Positions 44,174 to 56,775 of a DNA stretch of 64,000 nt are shown here, one piece after another (the stretch's first letter is position 1; each line of letters starts with the position of its first letter). The DNA is from Acanthosepion esculentum (taxonomy: Eukaryota > Mollusca > Cephalopoda > Sepiida > Sepiidae), in the NCBI GenBank assembly GCA_964036315.1, contig OZ038488.1, forward strand, positions 59,364,134 to 59,428,133, written 5' to 3'. A program made the position numbers and the translations under genes. The notes beneath the pieces are model-generated. The model made no database searches. It saw nothing but the letters and a program-made list of their open reading frames with translations, and was not told where the DNA came from.

Positions 44174-44424
44174 ACGTCATTTTCCAAGCTAGCATGCCTC
44201 GCTAGAAGACCTCGATATGTGAAGGTATTTCTGGACTGACTGGTTGCAAGACTTACCTGGATTTGGGCGAGTGGCTAGATTGGTAAGGTTGTTAATGGAA
44301 CAATTATTAATTTCACCCCGGTAATTTATTTATCAAATATGCTGGCTTATAAGGCTAACACAAATTAGTCGGGTAGTTATCGTTATCGCAAAAGAAGTCA
44401 TTATTTGAAAAAAAGAAAAAAAAA

Positions 44425-45060
44425 GAATAGAAAAGAAGAAAAGTTGGTTCTCTGTGTCGCGCCAGAAACATTTTTCTCGCCCGTATTCTTCTTTCAAATC
44501 TATAAATCAACCACTCGCCCTTGCATGGAATACTGCTGCCATATATGGTCTGGACACCTCGCTTTTTGTCTTAAGGTCCTCGACAAAATGCAATGTGATT
44601 GGTCCTGATCTGGCATCTCGTTTACAGTTGCTCTCATACAGACGTGCCGTCGCCTCTATCTGTCTTTTCTACAAATACTTTCACGGTAAATGCTCCGACG
44701 AGCTACTTTCGCTGGTTCCAAAACTGCATGAATTTAAACGTGCTACTAGGTTGGCATCTCAGTCCCACCCTTTCATTGTCGAAACGGTTAAATGTAGTCG
44801 TCTCTTCTGCTCCAATAGCTTCATGACTCGCACTTCCCATCTGTGGAACGCCTTTCCTCTTACTTGCTTCTCTGATAGTTATAATCTTCAAATATTCAAA
44901 TGCAATGTCAATCGGCATCTCCAGATGCTTTGATCTATTCCCTGTCCTTATCATCCTTTCCTCTTTCACGCCTCTTTACTCGTGCTCCCACTCTCTGTAA
45001 CCCCTTGCGTGCTAGTGGCATCCCCGTCTTGCTTGGGGCGAAAAGATTAAGAAAACACAC
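44425..45060 (+). mobile_element. CR1-type LINE, best-preserved C-terminus
   Basis: Frames give RPCMEYCCHIWSG (44490-44550). After a shift, a long frame 44520-44933 contains LLSYRRAVASICLFYKYFHG, KCSDELLSLVPKLHEFKRAT, SNSFMTRTSHLWNAFPLTC and YNLQIFKCNVNRHLQML before a stop. This is the thumb and C-terminus of a CR1-type RT. The 3' UTR (CTCTGTAACCCCTTGCGTGC, CCGTCTTGCTTGGGGCG) follows. It is the youngest-looking copy here, with at least one frameshift at about 44520. Confidence 0.88.
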
Positions 45061-45063
45061 AAG

Positions 45064-45130
45064 ATGTCGACACTAGAATTCGAACTAACATTTGTCGATT
45101 CTGTATCCCGACTCGCTAACCAATACATCA
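45064..45130 (-). mobile_element. tRNA-like SINE head
   Basis: The minus strand reads TTGGTTAGCGAGTCGGGATA (A-box-like) and GTTAGTTCGAATTCTAGTG (B-box). It sits directly after the CR1 3' end, so it may be a SINE that borrowed or inserted at the CR1 tail. Confidence 0.55.
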
Positions 45131-46865
45131 CGTTACTCCTCAGCGCCTGTCCACACATATACATAGACAGATTTGTCAACGATAAAAATCAATTAGGTTT
45201 ACTTGACAAACAAACGAACGACCTCTTTTAAAGAATATTTATGATGTCTCAGCTTAATAAACAACATCGTAGTCAATGTTATATATTCCCACAGAGCAAC
45301 ATAAAACAAATAATTACTAATGGTTTGTCATAGCGTGTTCAAAGCATCACACGGCGTGAACACCTCCGGACCTTGTTGATATAAATCATAAGTTCATTTC
45401 TGCAATGACAAATGAGAAAGTTCATAAAAAAATTTACGAGACGATTAGCGGGAGAGCAAAGTTTCATTACTGTTTGATGAGAAAACGCATGACAAATTGT
45501 TGTGTAAACAAACAGAATAAACCGTAGATAGCTGTTTGCTAAATAATATTTTGTGAAGGAAATTGGCGTCTTAGACATTGCAATTTTTTATAAAGCTACG
45601 TTAGGCTCTTTCCACGACAGCAGGATAATATAGTCTTCTTTCGCTGTTTAGTTACAGTCTTTGTATTACATGGTAAACAAATTAACATTAGTTAACACAC
45701 AGCAAAATGACAAAAATGCTACACAAAAATGCATTTTTCCTCCTCTTCCTTCCCAACCCCACAACCTGTAAATAATTCTGTAGTAAGGTAGCAAACAAGT
45801 AGCCAAACAAAAACTATCAAGAGACACACCTCAGAAAAGAAAGTGTCCTTAAAGCGGATGCCGACTAAATAAAAACAAATCAAGAAAGAACATTAAGAGC
45901 TATTAAATGCATGTGACCGCAATTAAATGTTCATAATGGACCCCAAAAGAAGTCATATCTTTTCTCAGCTGCTTAGTAGATAGGCGACTAGAATTAACTG
46001 CTTTGTCTAAATTTTACTACGAGATGGGCAACACGGATGTTAGTGAATGAACCTAGGTCTAATATATCTATTTTTCAGTAGGCGAATAAATATTTATTCG
46101 TTACTCTATATACAGAGGCCCGAAATAAATATATCTTCATTCACTTTTGCATGCGTTTGAGATTTTTATTAACCCCCCTCATTCAGGTTATAGCAGTCAC
46201 CGTAATCACTGTCAAAACTATCAAGCAAATGTAAGCAGAAACGATTTTGCCAGACTACTGGAACACATCACAAAGACAAACTACAACGTATCTAACCAAA
46301 CCACCAATGCGCAAGTTGTTAGGATAGATACGCCGAGAAACACATAACCAAAAAAACAACTTTGCTTCTCGTACTTGATTTAGTAATACAACTAGAGTCC
46401 AGTAGTATCTCAGTTAAGCTCAAGTATAAAATATAATTCGGTTATGGACCTTACCATAGAAGTAAGGTAATTATAGGTACTTACTCGCTTCTCTGTCAAC
46501 TACTGGCCCATGAAAGTAACAGCCGTAGTAAGAATTATATTCTCACTTTATAAAGGATATTCTTACGAAAGGAGCATAACTTCAAGTGGAAATTGAACTT
46601 TATGCGCTAGTTCCATTTTCCGTGCCGATAACTGTTACTCTACCTTGTTTCGTCACCCCACCACACATGTTCCTACACATATATACACATTGCCCAAGGA
46701 ACTATATTTCAAATGTATCAATGACTTTTAATTCCGTAGGAAGAGTTTTAACAGAGAACGGATAGTGCGAAACCGAAATAAAAAAAAGCGCGTTGGAATA
46801 AAGAACAATTCAATCTAAAAACTAAGCAAAGTATTAAGAAAAAGGAAAATTTTGTTAGAAACAAA
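45131..46865. other. No gene established
   Basis: AT-rich. Holds a perfect 18-bp palindrome CGAATAAATATTTATTCG near 46083. A 79-codon minus frame at 45339-45578 is unrecognised. Confidence 0.45.
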
Positions 46866-46869
46866 GGAA

Positions 46870-47310
46870 AGTTTACTGAATATTACGCTGTATCGGTTCC
46901 TCTATATGGCAGTAAATGCTGGACAATCTCCTTACAGATGAAGAAGGAATATGAGGCCACAGAAATGTGATGCTACAGAATGCTGAGAATACTATGGACT
47001 GGATATTTGTACAATGATGAAGGTTTAAGGAAAATGGATAAAGGGACACTTTTAGTACAGACAATTGCAATTTATAGGGAGGAAAAAGAAATTGGGGAAT
47101 TTAACTCTAACAGGACAGAATGAAGGCGCGAGGGGGACAGAGGAAAGCAGCGCACCATGTACCTAACGAGCTTGCGTAAATGGTTGACAGAACAGGGATT
47201 AGGAGAGATATCAAAAATACAAACTTTAATAAGAGCTTCAAAGGATAAAAGAGTGTGGAGATCATCGACTTCTCACGTTCTGAAGGGACACGATATGTAG
47301 AAGAAGTCGT
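46870..47310 (+). mobile_element. LINE-A C-terminus and 3' end
   Basis: Frames give YYAVSVPLYGSKCWTISLQM, KKEYEATEM, MLRILWTGYLYNDEGLRKMD, then across shifts QRKAAHHVPNEL and AKTLIRASK-like remnants. The thumb motif LLYGSECWTIS and the WTxHVxNEEVLRKM block define LINE-A here. The 3' end CACGTTCTGAAGGGACACG follows. Dead. Confidence 0.75.
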
Positions 47311-47393
47311 TATTGCTGACAATTCTAGTAAGACTTCTCTGATTGCGATCATTAAGGATCGCACACATCCCGAAGGTTCATGGCAAATAAACG

Positions 47394-47463
47394 ACGACGA
47401 CGACGACGACGACGAAGAAGAAGAAGAAGAAGAAGAAGAAGAAGAAGAAGAAGAAGAAGAAGA
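47394..47463. repeat. (GAC)n(GAA)n microsatellite
   Basis: About 7 GAC units then about 16 GAA units; gives poly-Asp/Glu in the 111-codon frame across it, which is not considered a gene. Confidence 0.95.
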
Positions 47464-47479
47464 AATCGGTCATTGCTCA

Positions 47480-48010
47480 GCACTTCTATATGTCAGTGAA
47501 TATTGGATCATCTCATTAAAGATGGAGAAGAGACTTGAGGCAACAGAAATTGTATTTCTACAAAATGATGCTCAGAATACCATGGTCTGAACATGTGAGC
47601 AACGACAAAGGTTTAGAGAAAATAGAACAAAAAATCCACCCCTACACCGTGGAAACTGTTAGATGTAGACGTCTCTTCTACTCCAATAGCTTCATGTCTC
47701 GCACATCTCGCCTATGGAACTCCTTTCCCTGACAAATACAATCTCCAACGGTTTAAGTGTAGCGTCAATCGACATCTCCAGTCGCCTTGATCTATCCACT
47801 TCCCTTCTGCAGATCCTTTCATCTTTCATTCCTATCTGCTCTCGCTCCAAATCTTCTGTAACCCCCTTGCCTTGATCGACCCACTGTCTTTCTCTTTCTC
47901 CACATCCTCTCCTTTACCACTCCTATCTGCTCTTCCTCCAACACTTCTATAACCCCTTGCGTGATAGTGGCCTCCAGCCTTGCTTGGGGTGATACGCTTA
48001 AAAAAAAAAA
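47480..48010 (+). mobile_element. Chimeric LINE: LINE-A joined to CR1
   Basis: 47490-47635 reads LYVSEYWIISLKMEKRLEAT and WSEHVSNDKGLEKIEQK, LINE-A. From 47636 it reads HPYTVETVRCRRLFYSNSF and MSRTSRLWNSFP, CR1, and continues to the CR1 3' end (TTGCGTGATAGTGGCCTCC, CCTTGCTTGGGGTGA). The junction keeps one open frame (47535-47732), so a 65-codon chimera spans both families. Confidence 0.75.
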
Positions 48011-48064
48011 AGAAAAAAAAGATGCCTTGGAAAATTTGATACTCACGGTATATACTTGTATAAA

Positions 48065-48185
48065 TGTTTGGCAGAACAGGTATTAGGAAAGTTAACAAAA
48101 GATAAAATATTATTAAGAGTTACAATAGATAGTAAGTTGTGTAGAACCATGATCGCCTACATTCTGAAGGGACACTGAACAAAGA
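48065..48185 (+). mobile_element. LINE-A extreme 3' end
   Basis: AGAACCATGATCGCCTACAT and TCTGAAGGGACACTG end the family as at 47250-47295. Confidence 0.6.
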
Positions 48186-48354
48186 ACAACAACAACAAAA
48201 AGAAGTAGTAGTAGAATTATTATTATTATTATTAGTAGTAGTAGTAGTAGTATTAGTAGTAATAGAAGAAGAAGAAGACGTAGAAGAAGAAGAAGAAGAA
48301 GAAGAAGAAGAAGAAGAAGAAGAAGAAGAAGAAGAAGAAGAAGAAGAAGAAGAT
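48186..48354. repeat. AAC, AGT, ATT and GAA trinucleotide cluster
   Basis: (AAC)n, (AGT)n, (ATT)n and a long (GAA)n at 48266-48352, following a LINE 3' end. Confidence 0.95.
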
Positions 48355-48359
48355 AAAGC

Positions 48360-49934
48360 GCAAAACGTTAAATTAATAATTACACTAGTCGTATACAATT
48401 TCTTATAGTCGTTGGAGGTTTTAATATTTAGATTTACAACTTGATTTTCCAATGAAATTCTCCTTCATAATTTTTTCTTAGTTATTTCTTTAGTATACAG
48501 TGGCTCGTCATTATTCTAATAATTTTAAAATCTGTATTATCCTTCTAAATAAATTGCAGTATCAGAAATAAACGCAGAACATAAATTCAATATGGCGAGG
48601 ATGTAACAGACGTTCTGTTATATACAATGAAAATCTGTTGAAGATTTCCTCTCATAAAACAATATCGGTAGAATTTTCAGTTCAGTAGCTAAGTCGTTAA
48701 ATATAATATGACAACAGGTTCCTATTGAGTATGAAACTAAATATTGCTTGTAACCACTGAACACTTAGCAGCTGGTCAATGTAAAAAGGGAGGATAATAA
48801 TGAAAATCGAGGAATGAATTAAAAAAGAAAGAAAACAAATGAAAAGGAAAGAATGGGGAACTGTTTTGTTTGGACGAGCTTTGAAAACGATAGAACTGTA
48901 CAAATAAGTGTACAACATTGACATTGTCTCGTCGAAGAAATTCCGACAAAAATGTATCGTAAATAGGAAAAAATATAAAAAGAATTTCCGGCTGTATATA
49001 CAACTACATTGGTCACAAAGTTTTACATTTTGATGGTGAAAGAAAGTATAATGTTCTGTGAATGCCATTAACAAAACTGTCAGCCAAAGAAAAGGGTAGA
49101 TTTTTCAAGCATGTACACAACAGAACAATGAAAGAACAAATGAAAATATATAAGAAAAAAAAAGTATACCGAGCAATATTCATGTTAATATTAGCCTTTT
49201 TCCTACAGAGAAATATTCAACTGACATTGACCGCGAATCCATGCGACCTCAAATGAAATTTATAAAATCTTTCTATTAAAAAATTTCAGGAAAAATCTTT
49301 TGTTCGAGTTCAATAAATGTTATTGCTCTTGACGGTAGTGATGGGCGTTTCCTTCCTAACCTTTAGTTTGAAGTAGTTTGGAACGACAACATCTGGATTA
49401 TACTAATATTTCTATTTAAGTTGCATGTGCTATCTATTTCAGTTCTTGCTGCTGTTTAAAATCTTCAGGTGATCTGTTATTTGGAATAGTTCTTTGCTTG
49501 CGATTTTATAGCAGCGTCAGTCCACGAGGTTGAAGGAAGTGTGATCCTCACTAAATCCTACAGTTTTCATTCGTTTAAAACCATGCCTAACCATTTCTCT
49601 GAAAAAAGTGATTGTATACAGCTGACGATTTAGATATTTCTGAACGAGTGTAGCACCATTAATGACACTCATATGAATGTCTTTATCGGACGAGGTTATT
49701 TAAGAACATAACTTGAGTTTTTAGGTTAATGATTTGGTTTTGTATCAACGGATAACTTTAGCGCGAGATTTAAAGCACAGAATAAGCGGGGAGGTCTCGC
49801 CAGTAAAACTTTTTGAAAAACGTATTTTGGGTTGAATAGCGTCCAAAACTTTGTCGGAACAACTGATTAAAATTGCATGACATCGTAGTTGTAGAAGACA
49901 TTCGGCGCCAACTGAAGATAAAACAACGATTAAA
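48360..49934. other. No gene seen upstream of the first-exon candidate
   Basis: AT-rich to 49.5 kb. 49490-49930 is slightly richer in G+C and free of recognised repeats, which would suit a promoter or 5' UTR but is not evidence of one. Confidence 0.4.
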
Positions 49935-49967
49935 ATGGCGTTGGAGTCTATCGGAGAGAAGAATAAG
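49935..49967 (+). CDS. Candidate first coding exon (speculative)
   Basis: AAAATGGCG is a good eukaryotic start context. Eleven codons (MALESIGEKNK) then end at AAG followed by GTAAGA, a consensus 5' splice site at 49968, in phase 0. No downstream exon was located and the peptide is too short for family assignment. It is one of the few repeat-free places in the window where a host gene could begin. A chance combination cannot be excluded. Confidence 0.22.
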
Positions 49968-49969
49968 GT

Positions 49970-50450
49970 AAGATGTAATAATTAATAAAACAATGAGAAA
50001 CAGGCTCCATTAATGAATCAACGTGAAAAGTGAGATAGAAAATATCGGTTATAATGGAATAAAGTGCTTCAACTATCTTTCATGAATGCTACGACTCGTT
50101 AACCGAATCTCAAAAGAAAAAAATATCGATTGATAACAGGTTCAGGGAAAATAGGTTTTTCTTCTAAATTCGTATAATTGCCGACGTTATATCATTAGTC
50201 TAAGGCAGAAGTTACTTGCATTTTATTAAAAAAAATAACAAAACAAAAAATAAATTCATTTTACATGCACGAGATAATTTTGAACATACAAAACTATTTA
50301 ACCTTAATTATAAGAATGAGTGAAAGATTGAAATTTTGAACACTAAGGAACGCCATTTTGAAATTAAAAGTTTAGTATGTCAAGAGGAGGAACGGTAAAT
50401 ACATTGATGAACCAGTTCAACATTGTATTAATTTTTTTCATATTCCTCTC
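49970..50450. other. No feature seen
   Basis: AT-rich sequence; would be first-intron sequence if the exon at 49935 is real. Confidence 0.4.
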
Positions 50451-50454
50451 TCTT

Positions 50455-50905
50455 ATATTTTCCTTCGGGACATGGGTATCATGGCCCTCCACAACTTCCT
50501 AGCGTTTTTAGCTCTGAATAATGTATATCTTTTTGCTATCTCTCCTAATCCCAGTTCTGACAACCATTTATACAAACTCTTTAGATAGGTTATTTGCTAT
50601 TTTTCTCTGTCATTTGAGTGCCAAAATTTCCAACCTCTCCTTTCATATTATGCACACTTCAACTCTCTTTTTACGATTCTAAATATAAATGTCCTTTTTA
50701 TTTCCATTTTCTCTAACTATTCATCATTGCTTACATGTTCGGTTCATGGTATTCTCAGCATTCTTCTGTAGAACGATATCTTTGTTGCCACATGTTTCCT
50801 TTTCATATGTGAGAGGTTTGACAAACTTCTCTGCCATATAGAAGGACTGATATAACATAACAGTTCTGCACAGTTTCTAATTGAATTTCCCCGTGTCTTA
50901 ATACG
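50455..50905 (-). mobile_element. LINE-A C-terminal and 3' fragment
   Basis: Reverse complement of GGACATGGGTATCATGGCCC, ACCATTTATACAAACTC, ACATGTTCGGTTCATGGTAT, TCTCAGCATTCTTCTGTAG and GACAAACTTCTCTGCCATAT. This is the LINE-A order from the LYGSECW region to the 3' end. Confidence 0.7.
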
Positions 50906-50943
50906 TATCCTTTTCATGAGAACCTATCCTAAAAATCTATTCG

Positions 50944-51010
50944 GCATAAATAACCCATTGAGGTGTTGATATGCCGCAAAACAAAACAAACCAAATCAAA
51001 CCAAATATAG
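50944..51010 (+). mobile_element. S1 repeat 3' end
   Basis: CATAAATAACCCATTGAGG, GTTGATATGCCGCAAAAC and an AAACC/AAATC tail. Confidence 0.7.
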
Positions 51011-51116
51011 CAGAACTTGCTGTTAAAGAAAGGGATCAGTTTAGATAGAATAGAATAAAATAGATACGGTGCATAGATAGGGATATGAAAGTTAAGATAA
51101 ATATGAAGAGACGAGT

Positions 51117-51235
<119 letters not shown>

Positions 51236-51259
51236 TAGATAGATTTATTTATTTTTTAT

Positions 51260-51460
51260 TGTTACGGAATGTCCCACACTCCCTATCGCCTAAGTGGACT
51301 GACTATATCATTAGTTTATATATAGTGAGCACAGGATAAACCTACCTGGTAGCTTGCTTCGGTAATTACTAGGCTGCCACCCGATTCCCTGTTTTTCAGT
51401 AGTTCTCTTTTACAATAAACTTCACTTCTTTCATCTACGCGCGTGTTACTGTTTCTTTAC
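51260..51460 (+). mobile_element. Probable LTR fragment
   Basis: Starts TGTTACGGAATGTCCCACAC (TGTTACGG-type starts are common in Ty3-type LTRs). Has TTTATATATAGTGAGC as a TATA-like box about 60 bp in, and ACAATAAACTTCACTTC as a polyadenylation-like signal at about 51413. No clear CA terminus or target duplication was found, so it may be truncated. Confidence 0.45.
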
Positions 51461-51504
51461 TCGAGTACCAACTTTGTTTGTATAAACCAAACAACACTTT
51501 TAAT

Positions 51505-51570
51505 CTTTTGTCTCTTCAGAACGTAGGGGATCATGACTCTCCACTGATATTTCGTTATTATGTGTGAATT
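51505..51570 (-). mobile_element. LINE-A extreme 3' end
   Basis: CTCTTCAGAACGTAGGGGAT and CATGACTCTCCACTG are the reverse complement of the LINE-A terminus. Confidence 0.55.
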
Positions 51571-51639
51571 GCCCTACATGTGACTCCAAATAGGCGAGTA
51601 ATATTTTTAATAAATTAAAAAAGGGTGTACAATTATTGC

Positions 51640-51970
51640 GACAGCGTGGAAAGTGGAATCGGTAAAACAAGTTCAAATCCCAGACAAGTTTGTCGCTCCC
51701 ACTTTCACAATAAGTGCTCTTTGGAAAGGCATGGATAATCTGTTATCTCCCTTAGTTATGAGTTATATATCAGAATCGTCGAAACTCTTTAAATATGCAT
51801 TGCAACCAGTTTAAAGTAAGGGAAACACTAGGTTACAAATCGTAGACAACCAATTTATTCTCTCTCTCTCTCTCTCTCTCTCTCTTGCAAGTAGACAGGT
51901 CAATTCACAGGTGATAAAGAAAAGGAACCTGTAGAAAGTCATGATTGGCTACGTTCTGAAGAAACTTGCA
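51640..51970 (+). mobile_element. S2 repeat with internal (TC)n
   Basis: A tRNA-like head with B-box-like AGTTCAAATCCCAGACAAG is followed by CACTTTCACAATAAGTGC, CCCTTAGTTATGAGTTATA and a TC tract (51857-51885). The tail GGAACCTGTAGAAAGTCATG and GGCTACGTTCTGAAG is shared with 12640-12710. Confidence 0.55.
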
Positions 51971-51974
51971 TTGA

Positions 51975-52680
51975 ATTTTAACAAGAAAGAAAAAAATGAT
52001 GTAACAAAATCATCAAAGCATAAAATAATTATCAATGTGTATTTATTTATATATCTCCTTCCCATCTGTAGTGGTAAGGGAGGTAAACCAACATAAGTTA
52101 GCAAATTTATAAGTGATTCCATCTATTAGTCGTTTTAATAATCTGTACAAGTAAAATATTTATCTGCATTTAGACAAAATCACTTCCGGAACAAAATGAA
52201 CCGTTTAAATAATCAGTTTCTTTACTCCTGTGTTTCTTAGATTGCAGCCTTACTTGTTCAAACCTTTCATGTGATGCAATCAGATACCTTTGTCTGTTAA
52301 TTAACCGTCTTGCTTCAAACTGGTCTTGAAATAGGCTTTGTCATCGCTGTCTTTGTCGTTCTGTTGGTAATTTGTTTCTTTCGAAAGACATTTCCATTTC
52401 CCTGATATCTTAAACGCATAACATTTTTAACATGAAAAGATAAATATCGCTATATACTATGAGAATGTTTAAACAAAGATATTCAACCATACACGTTCGC
52501 ATGAATACCTTCTTAGTCACATTCTAATTTTCCTATTTCATATTCTTCCGAAACATTTAAAATCATACCAATTCGTGGGAACATTACGCCACGTTCTCGA
52601 CTTCTCTTCTCAGAAAAATCTTATTCAGGAGCTTATTTGTCGCTTTTTAAATTAAGGAACTGCAATAGAGCAACATCTAA
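51975..52680. other. No feature seen
   Basis: AT-rich sequence. Confidence 0.5.
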
Positions 52681-52683
52681 ATG

Positions 52684-52684
<1 letters not shown>

Positions 52685-52741
<57 letters not shown>

Positions 52742-52817
52742 ATATATATCTATATATATATGTATATTTATATATATATATGTGTATATATATCTATATA
52801 TATATATATATCTATCT

Positions 52818-52885
<68 letters not shown>
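52685..52885. repeat. Long (TA)n array with TG and TC interruptions
   Basis: About 200 bp of TA-based repeat. Confidence 0.95.
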
Positions 52886-52886
<1 letters not shown>

Positions 52887-52904
52887 TGTGTTCTTTTTTT
52901 AAAA

Positions 52905-53560
52905 ATCAAGACGATAATGCCACTAAGGCGCAAGGGTTTAATGGGAATGAAAGAAAATGAGAAAGTTTAATGGGGACAAAGAGCAACAAAAGAACAGTAT
53001 TCATGAAGACAGAATATGGCTAAAAGGCGCTGCATTTAAAAGTTTAAGGTTTGTCGTTGGCAGGGAAGCAAGAAAACGAAAGAGCTACACAGTCAAGGAG
53101 TGCGAGAGAAGAATATGGTTACATCTAGAAAGTTCTACAGTAAAATAGTGAAGCGTAATTGCTAATCTAGTACAGTGCTTTTCAATATTTTTTTTTACTT
53201 CAGGGCGCATTTGTAGAATAAGTAAAACTCTGGGGCACACAGTTAATTTTAATGAGAAATTAGTAATGGAATTTGAAAATAGGAAAATGATACAGAATCA
53301 TCCTGAAATAGGTATGATGAATTTGAGCGTATAATGAATTCTCGAAGTGTAATTAAATTCATGCAGCCGAGTGATCAAAGAGGAAAGCTCATCAGAACAA
53401 TTGTTATGAAAATATCTATGCAAAAAAGAGGGATGCCAAACCAGGTTGGTGGGAATATATCAGAGGCTAAATATCAAATACATTCGCGGCTATGACAATT
53501 GAAATGGTTTTGGTCCTCAATGGTGGACGAAATTGGGGGGTTTCCATAAGTATTTTCTTT
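52905..53560 (-). mobile_element. CR1-type LINE 3' fragment, interrupted
   Basis: Reverse complement carries the CR1 order at both ends (AACCATATTCTTCTCTCGC near 53100; the CGAATGTATTTGATATTTAG stretch near 53480). Its 3' end CCCTTGCGCCTTAGTGGC is at about 52915-52935. Positions 53165-53330 are foreign. Confidence 0.6.
53165..53330 (+). mobile_element. hAT-like terminal fragment inserted in CR1
   Basis: ACAGTGCTTTTCAATATTTT, ACTTCAGGGCGCATTTG and CTCTGGGGCACACAGT resemble the terminal and subterminal sequence of hAT elements. The opposite TIR was not found. Confidence 0.4.
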
Positions 53561-53824
53561 TCTAGGAACTCGTAATGAGTTTATTTATTCATTAAAGTTG
53601 TATTTTATATATTTGACGGATACATTAGAAAATCCAAATAATAATTTTCACGTGTATTATTAACTTCTATTAATCTTTCACAGATTATCTTTAGTCTCAT
53701 AAATGTAAGTTTGGCGTAATATATACCATGTTGTTTTTATGTAAAATGCGAGAAAGTAAAATTAAATGTAAATAAAAGGGGATCGTATTATACACAAGTA
53801 CACGTTTTCAAGATTTGTCTTTCT

Positions 53825-54200
53825 TTTTATGTGCCATGTCCTTTCAGGACGTGGGTGATCATAACTCTCCACCTCCCGCTACCCCTTGCAGCTCTCAACA
53901 ATTTCCTTCCCTCTACTACCTACCCCATACCAGGTCAACCACTTGCTTAAGCACGCTAGGTATGTCATGCGTTGTTTTTCCTTGTCTCTATTTCCCTCTA
54001 TTCGACCCTTGAGTGTCTGATTCTCCAGACCTTCCTCCCTCATTATGTCCCAGAAGCTTTAGCTGCTTCTTCCTTATGTTAAGTATAACCCTCCTCCTTG
54101 TCTGCATCCTTTCTAAGACCTCATCGCTGCTCACACGCTCAGTCCATGATATCCTTAGCATTCTTCTTTAGAACCACATCTCCGTCGCCTCGAGTCAACT
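53825..54200 (-). mobile_element. LINE-A C-terminus and 3' end
   Basis: The minus strand reads RRMLRISWTERVSSDEVLER-type translation near 54120-54180. It then continues to ATGATCACCCACGTCCTGAA and AGGACATGGCAC at the 3' end. Dead, with several shifts. Confidence 0.75.
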
Positions 54201-54204
54201 CAGC

Positions 54205-55190
54205 TTAAAATCAACTTATTTAGAATTTAAAGATTTTAAATACCTTCATTTTGCTCACAAGATAAAGTTTGTTTATACTTTGATTTGTTTTCATGAAGTT
54301 TTCTCTCGTCATTCTTAATGAATGACACTATTATTTTATTTTCATAGTTTATTAATATATAGTCATATCAAATAGAAACGTATGATAGATTAATTAACAT
54401 CTTAAATATATATTACCGGATATGTCAGTTAGTACCTTTCCAGAAAATTCGAAAATAAGTTTTGAAACGAAAATCAGGAGAAGAAACTTGCATTGGCTAA
54501 ACATCCGGCTCATTTCTCTTCTTTAATATCGCGAAACATTAATTATTTTAGTAAAATATATCTACGACTTTGAGATTTTAATGGATAATATGGTCCCATT
54601 AAAAAAAAAATGACATAAAGATGGCTGTACTACGCGGTCGTATTATACTTAAAGATGTAAATTATTCCGTTTATCTAGCTTCAGAAACACAAAGTCATAT
54701 TATACAAAAGAAAATAAAGTAAATAAGATGAATTTTATATAAAATATCTACCAGGCAGTGTTTAACGACACCCAATATAATTTCTACTTGCTTGTCAACT
54801 TTCGACTTTTGAATTCTTGTCATGAACAAACCTTGTGGCTGAGTGGAAGTAATTTTCCGAGTATCTCCATTGATATGAGTTGGCCATTGCGTTATCTTAT
54901 CGCTGGAGAATCAGGAATATCATATTTCTATGACTTTCCGTAGTACAAAGTATGAAATAATTTTATCATATTAGTTTGTCTGAATAATACATAATTGAGA
55001 TCAAGGACCTTATAACTAGAGTCACCTACAATACTGCCAACAGACATCGATAAAATATAAACATTATTTCCTTACAAAAGTGGTTGTTTGATATTTGCAT
55101 CGAGAGACGGATAGATAGATAGATAGATTGCTGCCTTTACGCGACTGAAATATATATATATAATTGTTTATTTAAAAATTATAACATAAT
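54205..55190. other. No feature seen
   Basis: AT-rich sequence. A 61-codon plus frame at 54758-54943 is unrecognised. Confidence 0.45.
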
Positions 55191-55194
55191 ATAT

Positions 55195-56635
<1,441 letters not shown>

Positions 56636-56639
56636 CGAA

Positions 56640-56775
56640 CCAATGACGATAAACTACATCCAGTAGCAACGCCTATGATCGAGAGATTGAAAGTTTTGAG
56701 GAGTCTAGAACCACTACTTAATTGCTGTTATTCCCAGGGCCACCATAAACCGCGTGGTAGCACCTGTTAGAATTC
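56640..56775 (+). mobile_element. S1 repeat, 5' part
   Basis: ATGACGATAAACTACATCC, AAGTTTTGAGGAGTCTAG, ACCACTACTTAATTGCTG and GTGGTAGCACCTGTTAG. It ends abruptly where the R2-like LINE begins on the other strand. Confidence 0.7.

Noticed and set aside
45339..45578. 79-codon minus frame with several cysteines
   Set aside because: No family resemblance, start context or neighbouring exon; within expectation for AT-rich DNA.
47255..47590. Acidic-domain protein of 111 codons
   Set aside because: The Asp/Glu run is (GAC)n(GAA)n, and the ends are LINE-A fragments in mixed frames.
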